A stretch of 64,000 nucleotides of DNA from contig CALWSU010000004.1 of assembly GCA_944384295.1 (NCBI GenBank), forward strand, positions 1 to 64,000, written 5' to 3'. The notes beneath the pieces were generated by a model. It was not told the origin of the DNA. It ran no database searches and saw nothing but the letters and a program-made list of their open reading frames with translations. The DNA comes from an uncultured Lachnospiraceae bacterium (GTDB taxonomy: Bacteria > Bacillota > Clostridia > Lachnospirales > Anaerotignaceae). Made by a program: the position numbers and the translations under genes. This document shows positions 26,656 through 36,133 of this stretch, one piece after another; the stretch's first letter is position 1; the number at the start of each line of letters is the position of its first letter.

Positions 26656-28221
26656 TCATTCTCGTACATACATACGTTCCAATGCAGAAATTTGTTTGCT
26701 TTGCCGACGTACGCGCGGATAAGTCAAATAAGGGTCAATGGGTTTGACTTCCAATATTTCTATGCACATACGATATGCATTGTCTTGTGTGGGCTGCAAT
26801 GTCCATTGACTTTGTGTGGTTGGTTGTAAATCTAATATTGACAATCCACTGGTTTTATTGATTGCGCGTTTGGAACCTTCTCCCGTATATTCCACCGGAA
26901 AACCGTTTGCATTTGGCACAGTCAATAAATATTCTCCTGTTTGTTCCATATCAAACGCCAAAATAATGTCTTCACAAAACAAAGGAAGTGGAAATTCCAA
27001 AGGTATTTCTACTTCTTTCCATAATTGTGTATCACTTTGCATGCAGATATGGAACACTCCCACATCGGCACAGGTTTGTTGACGCATGGTTTCTTGAAAA
27101 TAAAATATTTGCTGCTGAGAATCAATTGCTTCTAAAATGTCCTGCATATTGCTATCTGCTGGCATTTCTTGTGCATTTTCGATTTTTCCATTATGTTCTA
27201 TCAATTCATTGCCCAATGCAGTCAAACTATAGTAGGTCGCTGGCGCAAAAAGTTCTTTTTCCATTTGCTGTTCCATAACCGATAATGTTGCCATATCATT
27301 GATAAGTTGATAAAATTGCATCGGTAAAAAATTCAGCGGACGAATCACACGGAAAAATACGGACATGGGCAAAAAAAACCATTGTTCCGCCATCATGCCC
27401 AAAAATAAAAAGGACGATGCCAATGCTTGTTCTTCTTCTGTCATTTCCTCTGGTTTGCGCTGCATCAAATTTTGTAAATCGACATCGACCAATTTATAAA
27501 AGTCAATAAAAAATTCTTCTGTGGATTGACTCTCTTTCAGATAGTGCATAAAATACGCACGGTCTACCATGCCCGGTTCCAGTTCCATACAATAAATAAA
27601 TCGTTCTGCGGCAATGCTGCATGCTTCTTGTAATAACGTCTGCAATGCTATTTTCGCATCTTGTGCAAAAAAATCATGATAGGCGCGACCTTTTCGCAGT
27701 TTATGCGTGTGGATTGCTGGCGCATCTTCCACAACTTTGATTGATTTTGCCAAACGTGTCAAATATTCCAGATAAAACAGATTCTCATATGTTAACTGCG
27801 GCAAAATCATTTTCACATCTTGCCCATAGAAAAATCCTTCTGCATTGACTGTGCAGTCTGGTTCACAATAATCGGCTAATTGCTGCAAATCCAAAAGCAA
27901 AGAGTGTTTTTCTACAGTATAAGGCAAATAAGAAATTTGATATTTCTTTTTGCCGCGCATTCCTTTTTGCATGCGTAACATATATGCTGGTTCACAATCT
28001 TTGTCCCCTTTTTGTTGCGCCCAAATATTGGCTGGAGATAATATGGTATCAGACACCAAGGCTGTGTAATACCATTTTGCAAACACAAGCGGCGCGGCTT
28101 CGCGCAAGCCTTTTTTGACCACATTGTCCATATGCTGATAATATTTTTCAAATTCCTCTATAAAATAAAGAAAAAAAGATTCCTCCATCATCTTTTTTTG
28201 TTTTTCTGTTTCCTCGTACAT
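26656..28221 (-). CDS. Unknown 521-aa soluble protein
   Basis: I do not recognise the family. No signal peptide or membrane helix is seen. The N-terminal 330 residues are mainly helical. The C-terminal third (after about residue 380) is beta-rich with alternating polar and hydrophobic residues (FPLPLFCEDIILAFDM; QSQWTLQPTQDNAYR). AAGGAGT precedes ATG 28221. A short gap separates its stop from the tandem-repeat region. It is a single gene. Confidence 0.65.
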   Translation of the reverse strand: MYEETEKQKKMMEESFFLYFIEEFEKYYQHMDNVVKKGLREAAPLVFAKWYYTALVSDTILSPANIWAQQKGDKDCEPAYMLRMQKGMRGKKKYQISYLPYTVEKHSLLLDLQQLADYCEPDCTVNAEGFFYGQDVKMILPQLTYENLFYLEYLTRLAKSIKVVEDAPAIHTHKLRKGRAYHDFFAQDAKIALQTLLQEACSIAAERFIYCMELEPGMVDRAYFMHYLKESQSTEEFFIDFYKLVDVDLQNLMQRKPEEMTEEEQALASSFLFLGMMAEQWFFLPMSVFFRVIRPLNFLPMQFYQLINDMATLSVMEQQMEKELFAPATYYSLTALGNELIEHNGKIENAQEMPADSNMQDILEAIDSQQQIFYFQETMRQQTCADVGVFHICMQSDTQLWKEVEIPLEFPLPLFCEDIILAFDMEQTGEYLLTVPNANGFPVEYTGEGSKRAINKTSGLSILDLQPTTQSQWTLQPTQDNAYRMCIEILEVKPIDPYLTYPRVRRQSKQISALERMYVRE

Positions 28222-28525
28222 AAATGACTCCTTCTATTCTTCTATCCTCATATAAAAGCCATATCAAACACACATTCCGTTGCACTCATTGTAGCAGAAA
28301 ATAACGGTTTTGGAAAGCTTACGCTATGAAATGCCTATTTTTTCTTTGTTTGACAAATCCACAAAACACGGACAGAAAATGTGAATGGTTTTTGTGCAAA
28401 AGACAGAAACGAAAACATTCTGAAAAAAAGCACTGCTTTTTCTTGCAAGCTGCCACAAAATGTGTTATATTCCTTGTAATGAGTACAAATGTTTTTTATG
28501 CAAATACAAAAAGGAGAGGAACGAG
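28222..28525. other. Divergent intergenic region
   Basis: About 300 bp between the unknown 521-aa gene and the ACT regulator. It carries the promoter described separately; nothing else was found. Confidence 0.4.
28443..28471 (+). promoter_or_regulatory. Sigma-A-like promoter for ACT regulator
   Basis: TTGCAA and TATATT are separated by 17 bp. The gene starts at 28526 with AAGGAGAGG upstream. Confidence 0.55.
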
Positions 28526-28969
28526 ATGAAGGAAGATAAGAATTTCTTTATCGTAGACAAAAGCGTACTACCTGAAATCTTTCTAAAAGTCATGGAAGTC
28601 AAAAATCTTTTGGAAAGTCATAAGGAAAAAACCGTGCAAGATGCTGTCAATCGTGTTGGCATCAGCCGCAGCGCATTTTATAAATACCGCGACGCGGTAC
28701 ACCCTTTATACGAAAACACACGTGGCAAGACTGTTACCATTGCAGCAAATTTAGATGACACACCTGGGCTGCTTTCCTCTGTTTTGAATAACATCGCTAC
28801 AGAAGGCGCAAATATATTGACCATCAACCAAACCATTCCCATCAATGGCATTGCGAATGTCACAATTACCATTGAAACCAACGAAATGCATGGGGAGTTT
28901 GGCAGATTGATGTCTGTATTGCAGCAATTAGACGGCGTACAATCTATCAATATCATTGCAAGAGAATAA
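28526..28969 (+). CDS. ACT-domain protein, UPF0735 (PheB/ThrR-like)
   Basis: 147-aa protein. The N-terminal 60 residues form a helix-turn-helix-like region (VQDAVNRVGISRSAFYKYRD). The C-terminal ACT domain (TVTIAANLDDTPGLLSSVL) probably binds an amino acid. Homologues (PheB, ThrR) regulate homoserine/threonine or phenylalanine genes, which fits the downstream thrB-lysC pair. The start ATG 28526 has AAGGAGAGG upstream. Confidence 0.85.
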   Translation: MKEDKNFFIVDKSVLPEIFLKVMEVKNLLESHKEKTVQDAVNRVGISRSAFYKYRDAVHPLYENTRGKTVTIAANLDDTPGLLSSVLNNIATEGANILTINQTIPINGIANVTITIETNEMHGEFGRLMSVLQQLDGVQSINIIARE

Positions 28970-29295
28970 TTTGAAAAAACAACAGACCAAAAGCAAGTTC
29001 TCCTTCAGAAAACATCATTTTCCTTGATTTTCTTAAGGCAAATTTGCGACGGCTATCTTCAGAAGAAAACATATCAGATTCAGCAATGTAAAAATATAAA
29101 TGCTGGAATCCTTCCTAGCTGTAAGAATTCCGACACGCTTTGTTTTCTAATGAAGAAGCCCCCTGCATCGTACTGCTTTTGCCGTTCTTTTCGGCAGTAA
29201 GCAGTACGCATTTTTGTTTCACTTAAAACGCGGTTCATTCCCAATTTTTTTGGATATGATGGATACAATCAAATTTTTAAGGAGGTATGATTTTT
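28970..29295 (+). other. Leader region of thrB with terminator-like hairpin
   Basis: About 325 bp. A long stem made of TACTGCTT plus GCCG pairing with CGGC plus AAGCAGTA lies near 29171-29207, with TTTTT after it. It could end the upstream ACT gene or attenuate thrB. No T-box sequence (AGGGTGGNACCGCG) was found. Confidence 0.5.
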
Positions 29296-30222
29296 ATGAT
29301 TCACATTCGTGTACCTGCGACTTCTGCCAATATGGGTCCTGGCTTTGACAGCATTGGTGTTGCGCTCCAGCTCTATAACAACATTTGGGTAGAAGAAATT
29401 CCAAGCGGTGTACAAATCGAAATCAAAAAAGAACAACCCATTCCCATTCCTACCGATGAGAACAATCTCATCTACAAAACCATGCAGTATTTTTACACAC
29501 AAAAAAATCTGACCATGCCTGGTGTACATATCATACAGTCTGATGATATTCCTATGGTGCGTGGTTTGGGCAGCAGTGCAGCCTGCATCGTGGGCGGTCT
29601 GCTTGCGGCAAACGCACTGGCTGGCAATCCTTGCACCAAAGAGGAATTGGCGATTATGGCAGCAAATCTGGAAGGACATCCAGACAATTCCAATCCTGCA
29701 ATATTTGGCAGCCTTGTAGTCGGGGCAATGCAAGAAAAAAATATGAAACATGTACGTTTAGAGTTGCCGGAAGACTTAATTTTTGCTATAATGGTGCCGG
29801 ATTTTCCTGTGTCAACGGAAAAAGCGCGTGGTGTATTGCCCGATGCGTATTCTCGCAGCGATGTAGTATTCAATGTATCCCGCGCAGCATTGCTGGTTGC
29901 ATCTTTGATGACAGGAAAATATGAAAATCTGAAAATAGCCATGCAAGACTGTGTACATCAGCCATATCGCAAAGTATTGATTCCACATATGGAAGATATT
30001 TTCGCACATGCGGAACAAAATGGCGCACTTGCTTGCTATTTAAGCGGTGCAGGCTCTACACTGATGGCTATGATCACAAAAGACAAAGCTGAAACCTTCC
30101 AAAAGACAATGACTGAATATTTCGCAACCTTACCCAATCATTGGGAATTAAAACTCTTACAGCCAGATATGGAAGGCGCAGCCGTTATGACCCAAGTACA
30201 GGAGGAAGCAAAACAATGTTAA
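29296..30222 (+). CDS. thrB: Homoserine kinase
   Basis: 308-aa GHMP-family kinase that phosphorylates homoserine for threonine synthesis. MIHIRVPATSANMGPGFDSI at the N-terminus and the ATP-binding loop VRGLGSSAACIVGG are typical. ATG 29296 is chosen over 29287 because GGAGG at 29281-29285 leaves only one base before 29287. The stop overlaps the lysC start in ATGTTAA, so the two genes are translationally coupled. Confidence 0.95.
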   Translation: MIHIRVPATSANMGPGFDSIGVALQLYNNIWVEEIPSGVQIEIKKEQPIPIPTDENNLIYKTMQYFYTQKNLTMPGVHIIQSDDIPMVRGLGSSAACIVGGLLAANALAGNPCTKEELAIMAANLEGHPDNSNPAIFGSLVVGAMQEKNMKHVRLELPEDLIFAIMVPDFPVSTEKARGVLPDAYSRSDVVFNVSRAALLVASLMTGKYENLKIAMQDCVHQPYRKVLIPHMEDIFAHAEQNGALACYLSGAGSTLMAMITKDKAETFQKTMTEYFATLPNHWELKLLQPDMEGAAVMTQVQEEAKQC

Positions 30223-31442
30223 TCGTACAAAAATACGGCGGCAGCTCTGTGGCTAACGCCGAAAGAGTATTTAATGTCGCAAGACGAATACTTGCCGCAA
30301 AAAACGAAGGAAATGATGTTGTCGTTGTATTGTCTGCACAAGGCAAAACAACCGATGGACTCATTGCCAAAGCCAAAGAAATCAATCCCAAAGCCAGCCG
30401 TCGTGAAATGGATATGTTGCTGGTAACCGGGGAACAGCAATCCGTGGCATTGATGGCAATGGCAATCAATGCTTTAGGCGGCAGAGCCGTTTCACTGAAT
30501 GCGGTACAAGTTGGTATCGAAACAACAAATACTTACAGCAATGCCAGAATCCGCAAAATTCATTCCGAACGTATCGAAAATGAACTGGAACGCGGCAATA
30601 TTGTATTGGTAACTGGATTCCAAGGCGTCAATATGCTGGGCGATATGACCACATTGGGACGTGGTGGTTCCGATACTTCCGCAGTTGCATTGGCTGCTGC
30701 ATTGAATGCCGATATTTGTGAAATTTATACAGACGTAGAAGGCGTATATACCGCTGACCCACGCATTGTCAAAGACCCACGCAAATTAGATGAAATCAGT
30801 TATGACGAAATGTTAGAACTAGCGTCTTTGGGTGCAAAAGTGCTGCATTGCCGTTCCGTAGAAGTGGCAAAGAAATATAATGTCAAACTAGTAGTACGTT
30901 CTAGTATGTCTGATGCGGAAGGCACAGAAGTGAAGGAGGATTGCAAAATGGAAAGAATGTTGGTAAGCGGCGTTGCGGCGGATAAAAATGTTGCGCGAAT
31001 TTCTGTATTAGGTGTTCTGGACGAACCCGGAAAAGCGTTTGAAATCTTTGATTTGATGGCAAAAGAAAAAGTAAGTGTAGATATTATACTGCAATCTAAT
31101 GGACATGATGGCAGACAGGATATTTCTTTCACCATTGCGCAAGAAGATTTGGAACTTGCTATCAAAGCATTGGAAGACAACAAAGAACGCCTGACTGCTC
31201 AGGAAATCATGTATGACGTCAGTGTTGCAAAACTCTCCATCGTAGGCGCAGGCATGGCAAGCAATCCTGGTGTTGCGGCTATGTTCTTTGAAGCAATGTA
31301 TGACGCTGGTGTAAATATCCAAATGATTTCTACTTCTGAAATCAAAATCACATTGTTGATTGCAGAAAAAGATATTGAGGAAGCAATGATTGCCGTACAT
31401 GATAAATTCAAAAATGCATCTGTCAATATGAGAAAAGATTGA
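30216..31442 (+). CDS. lysC: Aspartate kinase
   Basis: 408-aa aspartokinase, first step of the Lys/Thr/Met pathway. MLIVQKYGGSSV is the catalytic-domain signature. TTLGRGGSDTSAVALA and CEIYTDVEGVYTADPR follow. Two ACT domains at about residues 260-400 give feedback control by lysine and/or threonine. The length equals that of Bacillus subtilis aspartokinase II. An internal start with its own Shine-Dalgarno at 30948 could give a separate ACT-only subunit. The gene overlaps thrB by 7 nt and is followed by a terminator. Confidence 0.96.
   Translation: MLIVQKYGGSSVANAERVFNVARRILAAKNEGNDVVVVLSAQGKTTDGLIAKAKEINPKASRREMDMLLVTGEQQSVALMAMAINALGGRAVSLNAVQVGIETTNTYSNARIRKIHSERIENELERGNIVLVTGFQGVNMLGDMTTLGRGGSDTSAVALAAALNADICEIYTDVEGVYTADPRIVKDPRKLDEISYDEMLELASLGAKVLHCRSVEVAKKYNVKLVVRSSMSDAEGTEVKEDCKMERMLVSGVAADKNVARISVLGVLDEPGKAFEIFDLMAKEKVSVDIILQSNGHDGRQDISFTIAQEDLELAIKALEDNKERLTAQEIMYDVSVAKLSIVGAGMASNPGVAAMFFEAMYDAGVNIQMISTSEIKITLLIAEKDIEEAMIAVHDKFKNASVNMRKD
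30933..31442 (+). promoter_or_regulatory. Internal translation start in lysC (possible beta subunit)
   Basis: AAGGAGG at 30933-30939 lies 8 nt before ATG 30948, in frame with lysC at codon 245. The product would be about 164 aa and contain both ACT domains. In Bacillus subtilis aspartokinase II the beta subunit starts at an equivalent internal site; here the sequence shows the same arrangement. Confidence 0.7.
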
Positions 31443-31485
31443 TGCGTGACTTCTATTTGTAAACTAAAATAGTAGAAACATATGC

Positions 31486-31531
31486 AAAAAAAGAAGCTGT
31501 TGCACTTTGATTTGTGTACAGCTTCTTTTTT
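31486..31531 (+). terminator. Intrinsic terminator after lysC
   Basis: AAGAAGCTGT and ACAGCTTCTT form a 10-bp stem flanked by A and T runs, with a 17-nt loop. Confidence 0.85.
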
Positions 31532-31655
31532 GTATTATCCTTGTTCGATTTTTTATCAAAGATACATAGTATAATACAAACTATTTTGTATGAAAAATGC
31601 ACTATTTTCGGCATTTTATGTCATAAGGTCACAATTTTTTTGTATAACATGCTGA

Positions 31656-31684
31656 TTGTTTCTTTGTGTCAATTCATGTACAAT
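31656..31684 (+). promoter_or_regulatory. Sigma-A-like promoter for ispE
   Basis: TTGTTT and TACAAT are separated by 17 bp, about 45 bp before the GTG start of ispE. Confidence 0.45.
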
Positions 31685-31728
31685 AGAAACATAACTTGTA
31701 TACAGTATAGAGTAAACGAGGGAACGAT

Positions 31729-32646
31729 GTGGAAACGATAAACTTAAAGGCAAGAGCCAAAATCAATTTAACTTTAGATGTAACTGGAAAAAGGGAAAAC
31801 GGCTACCATGAATTGAAAATGATTATGCAAACCGTTGGTTTGTATGACGATATTACATTGACACGGATTCCAGAAGATACCATACTTCTGACTTCTAATG
31901 CTACATGGATGCCGACCGATGCACGTAACCTTGCTTATCGTGCCGCCCAATTGCTACGTGAAACCTATGATTTAAAAGAAGGGATACAGATTCATATCGA
32001 CAAACGAATCCCAGTTGCGGCTGGACTCGCTGGCGGCAGTGCAGACTGTGCAGCGGTACTGGTTGGCATGAACCGTCTATTTGGTTTGCAATTATCACGT
32101 ACAAAATTGGAAGAACTGGCATTGACGATGGGTACAGACATTCCCTATTGTGTGCGTCGTGGTACTGTGCTTGCGGAGGGCGTTGGCGAGGTTTTAACCA
32201 ATATTCATCCGCCTTGTCCAGATTGTTATGTGGTATTGGCAAAATTGCCCGTCAGTGTTTCTACTGCCAAAGTTTACCAAAGCTTGCAATGGGAACGCAT
32301 TACACAGCACCCTGATACAGATGGTATGTTGGCTGCTATGGCTGCTGGCGATATCGCCGCTATGGGACAATGCTTAGGCAATGTATTAGAAACAGTTACC
32401 ATACCGATGTATCCCAAAATTGCAAAACTCAAAGAAACGCTGATACAACATGGCGCACAAGGCGCACTGATGAGCGGCAGTGGTCCAACGGTATTCGGTT
32501 TGTTTACAGAGCAGCAACGCGCAAAATCGGCTGCAAACGCATTGCGCAGACAATACCACATCAGAGATGTATTTGTGACTCGCATTTATCATGTACCCCA
32601 CGACAAGAACGAAAGGAGAATCCACAATGCCCGACACGAAATTTAA
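31729..32646 (+). CDS. ispE: 4-diphosphocytidyl-2-C-methyl-D-erythritol kinase
   Basis: 305-aa GHMP kinase of the MEP isoprenoid pathway. It phosphorylates CDP-methylerythritol with ATP. ARAKINLTLDVTGKRENGYH and PVAAGLAGGSADCAAVL are the signatures, and GALMSGSGPTVFGLF lies near the C-terminus. Translation starts at GTG 31729 behind GAGGGAA. The 3' end overlaps the gntR start by 20 nt. Confidence 0.95.
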   Translation: METINLKARAKINLTLDVTGKRENGYHELKMIMQTVGLYDDITLTRIPEDTILLTSNATWMPTDARNLAYRAAQLLRETYDLKEGIQIHIDKRIPVAAGLAGGSADCAAVLVGMNRLFGLQLSRTKLEELALTMGTDIPYCVRRGTVLAEGVGEVLTNIHPPCPDCYVVLAKLPVSVSTAKVYQSLQWERITQHPDTDGMLAAMAAGDIAAMGQCLGNVLETVTIPMYPKIAKLKETLIQHGAQGALMSGSGPTVFGLFTEQQRAKSAANALRRQYHIRDVFVTRIYHVPHDKNERRIHNARHEI

Positions 32647-33334
32647 TATCAATTCTAACGAATACCTGCCTTTGAGAGATGTGGTATTCAACACATTACG
32701 CGATGCTATTTTGACTGGAAAATTATTACCCGGTGAACGTCTGATGGAAAATCAGCTTGCCGAAAAATTGGGGGTAAGTCGTACACCTGTACGAGAAGCC
32801 CTGCGTATGTTGGAATTGGAAAACTTGGTAGAACTTGTACCCAGAAAAGGTGCACAGGTCTTAGATATGACCGAAAAGGACATCATCAATATATTGGAAG
32901 TTAGAAGTGTGCTGGAAGGTTTGGCTACTGGCTTAGCTTGCAAAAAAATGAGTCCAGAAGGGATTGTAGAATTAAAACATCTGCAAGAAAAATTTGAAAA
33001 AGCAATTGCTGACAAAGAATTGGAAGAAATTGCAGCATTAGATGAACAATTCCATCATCTGATTTTCTTATCTACGGATAATGATAAATTGATACAAATT
33101 TTCAAAAATTTACAAATTCAGTTATATCGTTATCGTATTGCACATTTAAAATTAGATTCTGTGATTCCTGCCATCGTGGCTCATCATAAAGGCATCATTC
33201 GTGCCATTGAAAACCATGACGCAGAAGAAGGTACTGCTATGGCACAAGGACATATCAAATATCATACAGAATTTATACTGCGTGCTGTACGTAACAAACA
33301 AAAAGAAAACAAAGAAAACTTAAACAAGAAATAA
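32627..33334 (+). CDS. GntR-family (FadR/FCD) transcriptional regulator
   Basis: 235-aa regulator. The N-terminal winged helix (LAEKLGVSRTPVREALRMLE) is followed by an all-helical FCD domain with a metal-binding pattern (LDEQFHHLIF; HHKGI; HIKYH). It starts inside ispE behind AAGGAGA, so it is co-transcribed. The effector and target genes are unknown. A hairpin terminator follows. Confidence 0.88.
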   Translation: MPDTKFNINSNEYLPLRDVVFNTLRDAILTGKLLPGERLMENQLAEKLGVSRTPVREALRMLELENLVELVPRKGAQVLDMTEKDIINILEVRSVLEGLATGLACKKMSPEGIVELKHLQEKFEKAIADKELEEIAALDEQFHHLIFLSTDNDKLIQIFKNLQIQLYRYRIAHLKLDSVIPAIVAHHKGIIRAIENHDAEEGTAMAQGHIKYHTEFILRAVRNKQKENKENLNKK

Positions 33335-33349
33335 AAACACAAAAAAATT

Positions 33350-33378
33350 GGGGGTATCGACTTTGTCGACACCCCTTC
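33350..33378 (+). terminator. Terminator hairpin resembling the dispersed repeat palindrome
   Basis: GGGGTATCGAC and GTCGACACCCC pair around TTT with one mismatch. The sequence is close to AGGGTGTCGA/TCGACACCCT in the repeat element at 71-96 and 54632-54656. It follows the gntR stop. Confidence 0.7.
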
Positions 33379-33416
33379 TTTGTTTTGTTGCATTTGCAAA
33401 TCTATTCTTGTGCCAA

Positions 33417-33848
33417 TTACTCGCACGCTTCTTGTTCTGCCATTTGGCACTTGGCACATTTTCCATAAAGAATCAACTGCTCACATTCTACTTGAAAATC
33501 TAATGGAGTTGACAATTTTTGATGTAAATTGGTCAATTCATCATTTTCCAAATCTGATACACTACCGCAGCAAGTACATACTGTATGTGGGTGACAACGT
33601 ACCACTGCATCATAACGCGCACTTCCCTCGCCTACATTCAGTTCCTGTACCAAACCTAACTGTTTGAAGTAATCCAGTGTTTTATACACAGTTGCCAGAC
33701 TCATGGTCGGATTTGTCACTTCCAATGTACGATAAATCGTTTCTGCGTTGGGATGTGACTGTGTATGCAGCAACATATTGTAGACAGCGATTCTTTGGGG
33801 TGTCACCTTCAACCCTTTTTCGCGTAAGACTTGAGCTGTTTCCTTCAT
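33417..33848 (-). CDS. Fur-family metalloregulator (PerR/Fur-like)
   Basis: 143-aa repressor with the Fur winged helix (LKVTPQRIAVYNMLL; TMSLATVYKTLDYF) and a structural zinc site formed by CTCCG and CAKC. HPNAETIYRTL resembles both PerR and Fur; specificity for iron, peroxide or zinc cannot be decided. ATG 33848 follows TAGGAGGGG. The upstream AT-rich dyad may be an operator. Confidence 0.85.
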   Translation of the reverse strand: MKETAQVLREKGLKVTPQRIAVYNMLLHTQSHPNAETIYRTLEVTNPTMSLATVYKTLDYFKQLGLVQELNVGEGSARYDAVVRCHPHTVCTCCGSVSDLENDELTNLHQKLSTPLDFQVECEQLILYGKCAKCQMAEQEACE

Positions 33849-33865
33849 GGCATCCCCTCCTAACA

Positions 33866-33897
33866 AATAATTATTGTTATTTAATAATAATATATAT
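33866..33897 (-). promoter_or_regulatory. Possible Fur/PerR box
   Basis: An AT-rich imperfect palindrome (ATTATTGTTATTTAATAAT core) lies upstream of the fur-like gene. PerR and Fur boxes are of this kind, so autoregulation is plausible. Confidence 0.35.
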
Positions 33898-34101
33898 TTT
33901 TTTATTCGTCAAGTAAAAATCTTACTTTGCCTACCAAAATCATATACATTTTTCCAAAGTATGGAAAGATGCATCGCATACTTGCTAGATGTTGATAATT
34001 CTTTGTTATTTTTTCTATTTTATGTTACAATGAAACACAGTATCATTTTGCTTAGACCTGAAGACCTGAAGACCTGAAACAATACCAAAGGAGGAAATAA
34101 C

Positions 34102-34620
34102 TTGCATATCGTATTATTAGAACCAGAAATCCCACAAAATGCTGGCAACATCGCGCGCACCTGTGCTGTTACCAATTCCGTACTGCATTTGATTGAACCA
34201 TTGGGATTTTCTGTAGAAGATAAATATTTGAAACGCGCTGGTTTAGATTATTGGAAAGATTTAGATATACGATATTATAAAAATTTTTCTGATTTTCTTT
34301 TGAAAAATCCAAACGCCAAAATATGGATGGCAACCACCAAAGCCCAACATATTTATACGGAAGTGACATATAGCGAAAACGATTATATCATGTTTGGCAA
34401 AGAAAGCGCAGGAATCCCAGAGGAAATTTTATTACAACACCCCGATACCACCATACGTATTCCTATGTTACCTGCTGCACGAAGCCTCAATTTGTCCAAT
34501 TCTGTGGCGATTATACTTTATGAGGCATTGCGTCAGCAAGAATTTTCAGGTATGCTGCGTACTGGTAAATTGCATCATCATACATGGGCAGAAGCCGCAA
34601 AACCTTCTGTACAAAAATAA
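34102..34620 (+). CDS. trmL: tRNA (cytidine(34)-2'-O)-methyltransferase
   Basis: 172-aa SPOUT methyltransferase (TrmL/YibK) that 2'-O-methylates the wobble nucleotide of certain tRNA(Leu). HIVLLEPEIPQNAGNIARTC at the N-terminus, FGKESAGIPEEIL and LNLSNSVAIILYEALRQ form the knot and SAM site. Translation starts at TTG 34102 behind AAGGAGG. Monocistronic, followed by a shared terminator. Confidence 0.93.
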   Translation: MHIVLLEPEIPQNAGNIARTCAVTNSVLHLIEPLGFSVEDKYLKRAGLDYWKDLDIRYYKNFSDFLLKNPNAKIWMATTKAQHIYTEVTYSENDYIMFGKESAGIPEEILLQHPDTTIRIPMLPAARSLNLSNSVAIILYEALRQQEFSGMLRTGKLHHHTWAEAAKPSVQK

Positions 34621-34676
34621 GTTGTATATACTGTATATACCAACAGAATCGAAAAAAATTTCATGATTTTGACATC

Positions 34677-34716
34677 AAAAAAGCACGAAAATCAAGTATG
34701 ATTTTCGTGCTTTTTC
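34677..34716. terminator. Bidirectional terminator
   Basis: AAAGCACGAAAATCA and TGATTTTCGTGCTTT form a 15-bp perfect stem with a 4-nt loop between convergent trmL and the aminotransferase gene. Confidence 0.88.
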
Positions 34717-34755
34717 ATGATAGAGATGCAACCTCTCTATTTATTTCAAGTTATA

Positions 34756-35955
34756 TTATTTGTTGCCTGCTGCTTTGTATGCTTCGATACCTTTGCCCAG
34801 CAATTCGATACCTCTTGCCATATCATTTGCATTCAAAATATAAGCAATACGCAGTTCGTTTTTGCCCAAACCAGGAGTTGCATAGAAACCTTCTGCAGGT
34901 GCATACATAACAGTTTCATTGTTGTCTCTGAATTCTTTCAGCAAGAACAGCAGTAAATCTTCTGTGTTTTCCACAGGCAGTTTGCATGTGATGTAGAAAG
35001 CACCGCCGGGTTTTTCGCAAACAACGCCAGGAATCTTTTTCAGTGCATCATATGTAACGTCTCTTCTGTGTTCATATTCTGCTCTTACGCTGTTAAAGAA
35101 GTCAGCAGGCAGTTTGTACATTGCTGTAGCGCCAACCATGTCCAGTGTAGGTACACACAGACGACCCATAGCGATTTTGAATACTTCTGCCATGAATTCT
35201 TTGTTTTTACATACTATGCAGCCAATACGAGCGCCGCAAGCGGAGAATCTCTTGGAAACGGAGTCAATGATGATAACTCTGTCTTCGATATCAGCCAACT
35301 GACCGAAAGATGTCATTTCTCTGCCGTCATAAGCAAATTCTCTGTAAACTTCGTCAGCCAGAATCCACAGGTCATGTTCTTTTGCGAAGTCAGCGATTAC
35401 TCTCATATCATCTCTGGACAAGATGCAGCCTGTAGGGTTACCAGGGTTAACGATAGAAATCATTTTTGTTTTGTCTGTTACAACTGCTTCCAGTCTTTCT
35501 TTGATTGCATATTTGTAACCTTCTTCTGCGTATGTTGTAACAGGTTTTACAACACCATCAGCAGCCTGAATGAATGTCAGGTAGTTTGTGTAATAAGGTT
35601 CTGCAACGATAACTTCATCGCCAGGGTTGATAATGGACAGGAAAGCCAATGTCAGCGCTTCAGAACCACCACTTGTGATCAGAACGTCATTTCTTTCCAG
35701 ATTCATATCAAATCTCTTAAAGTAGTCAACGATAGCGTCCTGCAGTTCAGGCAAGCCCCAAGAACCAGCGTAAGCCAATACTTTCTGGTCAAAACCTTTG
35801 ACTGCTTCCCAGAATACGGAAGGTGTTTCAATATCAGGCTGACCAATGTTCAGGTGATAAATTTTTACGCCTTCTGCTGTTGCAGCATCAGCCAAAGGGT
35901 TGAATTTTCTAATTGGGGAGTTCTGCATTGCCTGTACTCTGTCAGAAATTCTCAT
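34756..35955 (-). CDS. Class I/II aminotransferase, aspartate-type
   Basis: 399-aa PLP aminotransferase of the aspartate aminotransferase superfamily. The substrate is not certain. SIVNPGNPTGCILS and the Schiff-base lysine motif SVSKRFSACGARIG are present. ATG 35955 is chosen over the GTG at 35964 because GGAGA leaves too little room for the GTG. Codon use is visibly less AT-biased than in neighbours, suggesting high expression. A good promoter lies at 36134-36161. Monocistronic. Confidence 0.88.
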   Translation of the reverse strand: MRISDRVQAMQNSPIRKFNPLADAATAEGVKIYHLNIGQPDIETPSVFWEAVKGFDQKVLAYAGSWGLPELQDAIVDYFKRFDMNLERNDVLITSGGSEALTLAFLSIINPGDEVIVAEPYYTNYLTFIQAADGVVKPVTTYAEEGYKYAIKERLEAVVTDKTKMISIVNPGNPTGCILSRDDMRVIADFAKEHDLWILADEVYREFAYDGREMTSFGQLADIEDRVIIIDSVSKRFSACGARIGCIVCKNKEFMAEVFKIAMGRLCVPTLDMVGATAMYKLPADFFNSVRAEYEHRRDVTYDALKKIPGVVCEKPGGAFYITCKLPVENTEDLLLFLLKEFRDNNETVMYAPAEGFYATPGLGKNELRIAYILNANDMARGIELLGKGIEAYKAAGNK

Positions 35956-36133
35956 GTCTTTCACTTCTCCTTTTTTTATATATCATTTTACAATCCTAAA
36001 ATATTGCCTTTGAGAAAACGCCATCTTCTTTTGCATGGTGACCATGGAGAAGCTCCTGTGTGAACCTATATATTTCGTGTCACGATGTTGTATTCACCAT
36101 CAAAAAAACGTGTGCGCTTCTGCTTGCATAAAC

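Noticed and set aside
28970..29295. T-box or amino-acid riboswitch upstream of thrB
   Set aside because: A terminator-like hairpin exists, but no T-box core or known riboswitch consensus is seen.
35068..36063. 331-aa plus-strand frame
   Set aside because: Exact antisense shadow of the aminotransferase gene, explained by its codon bias; no family features.
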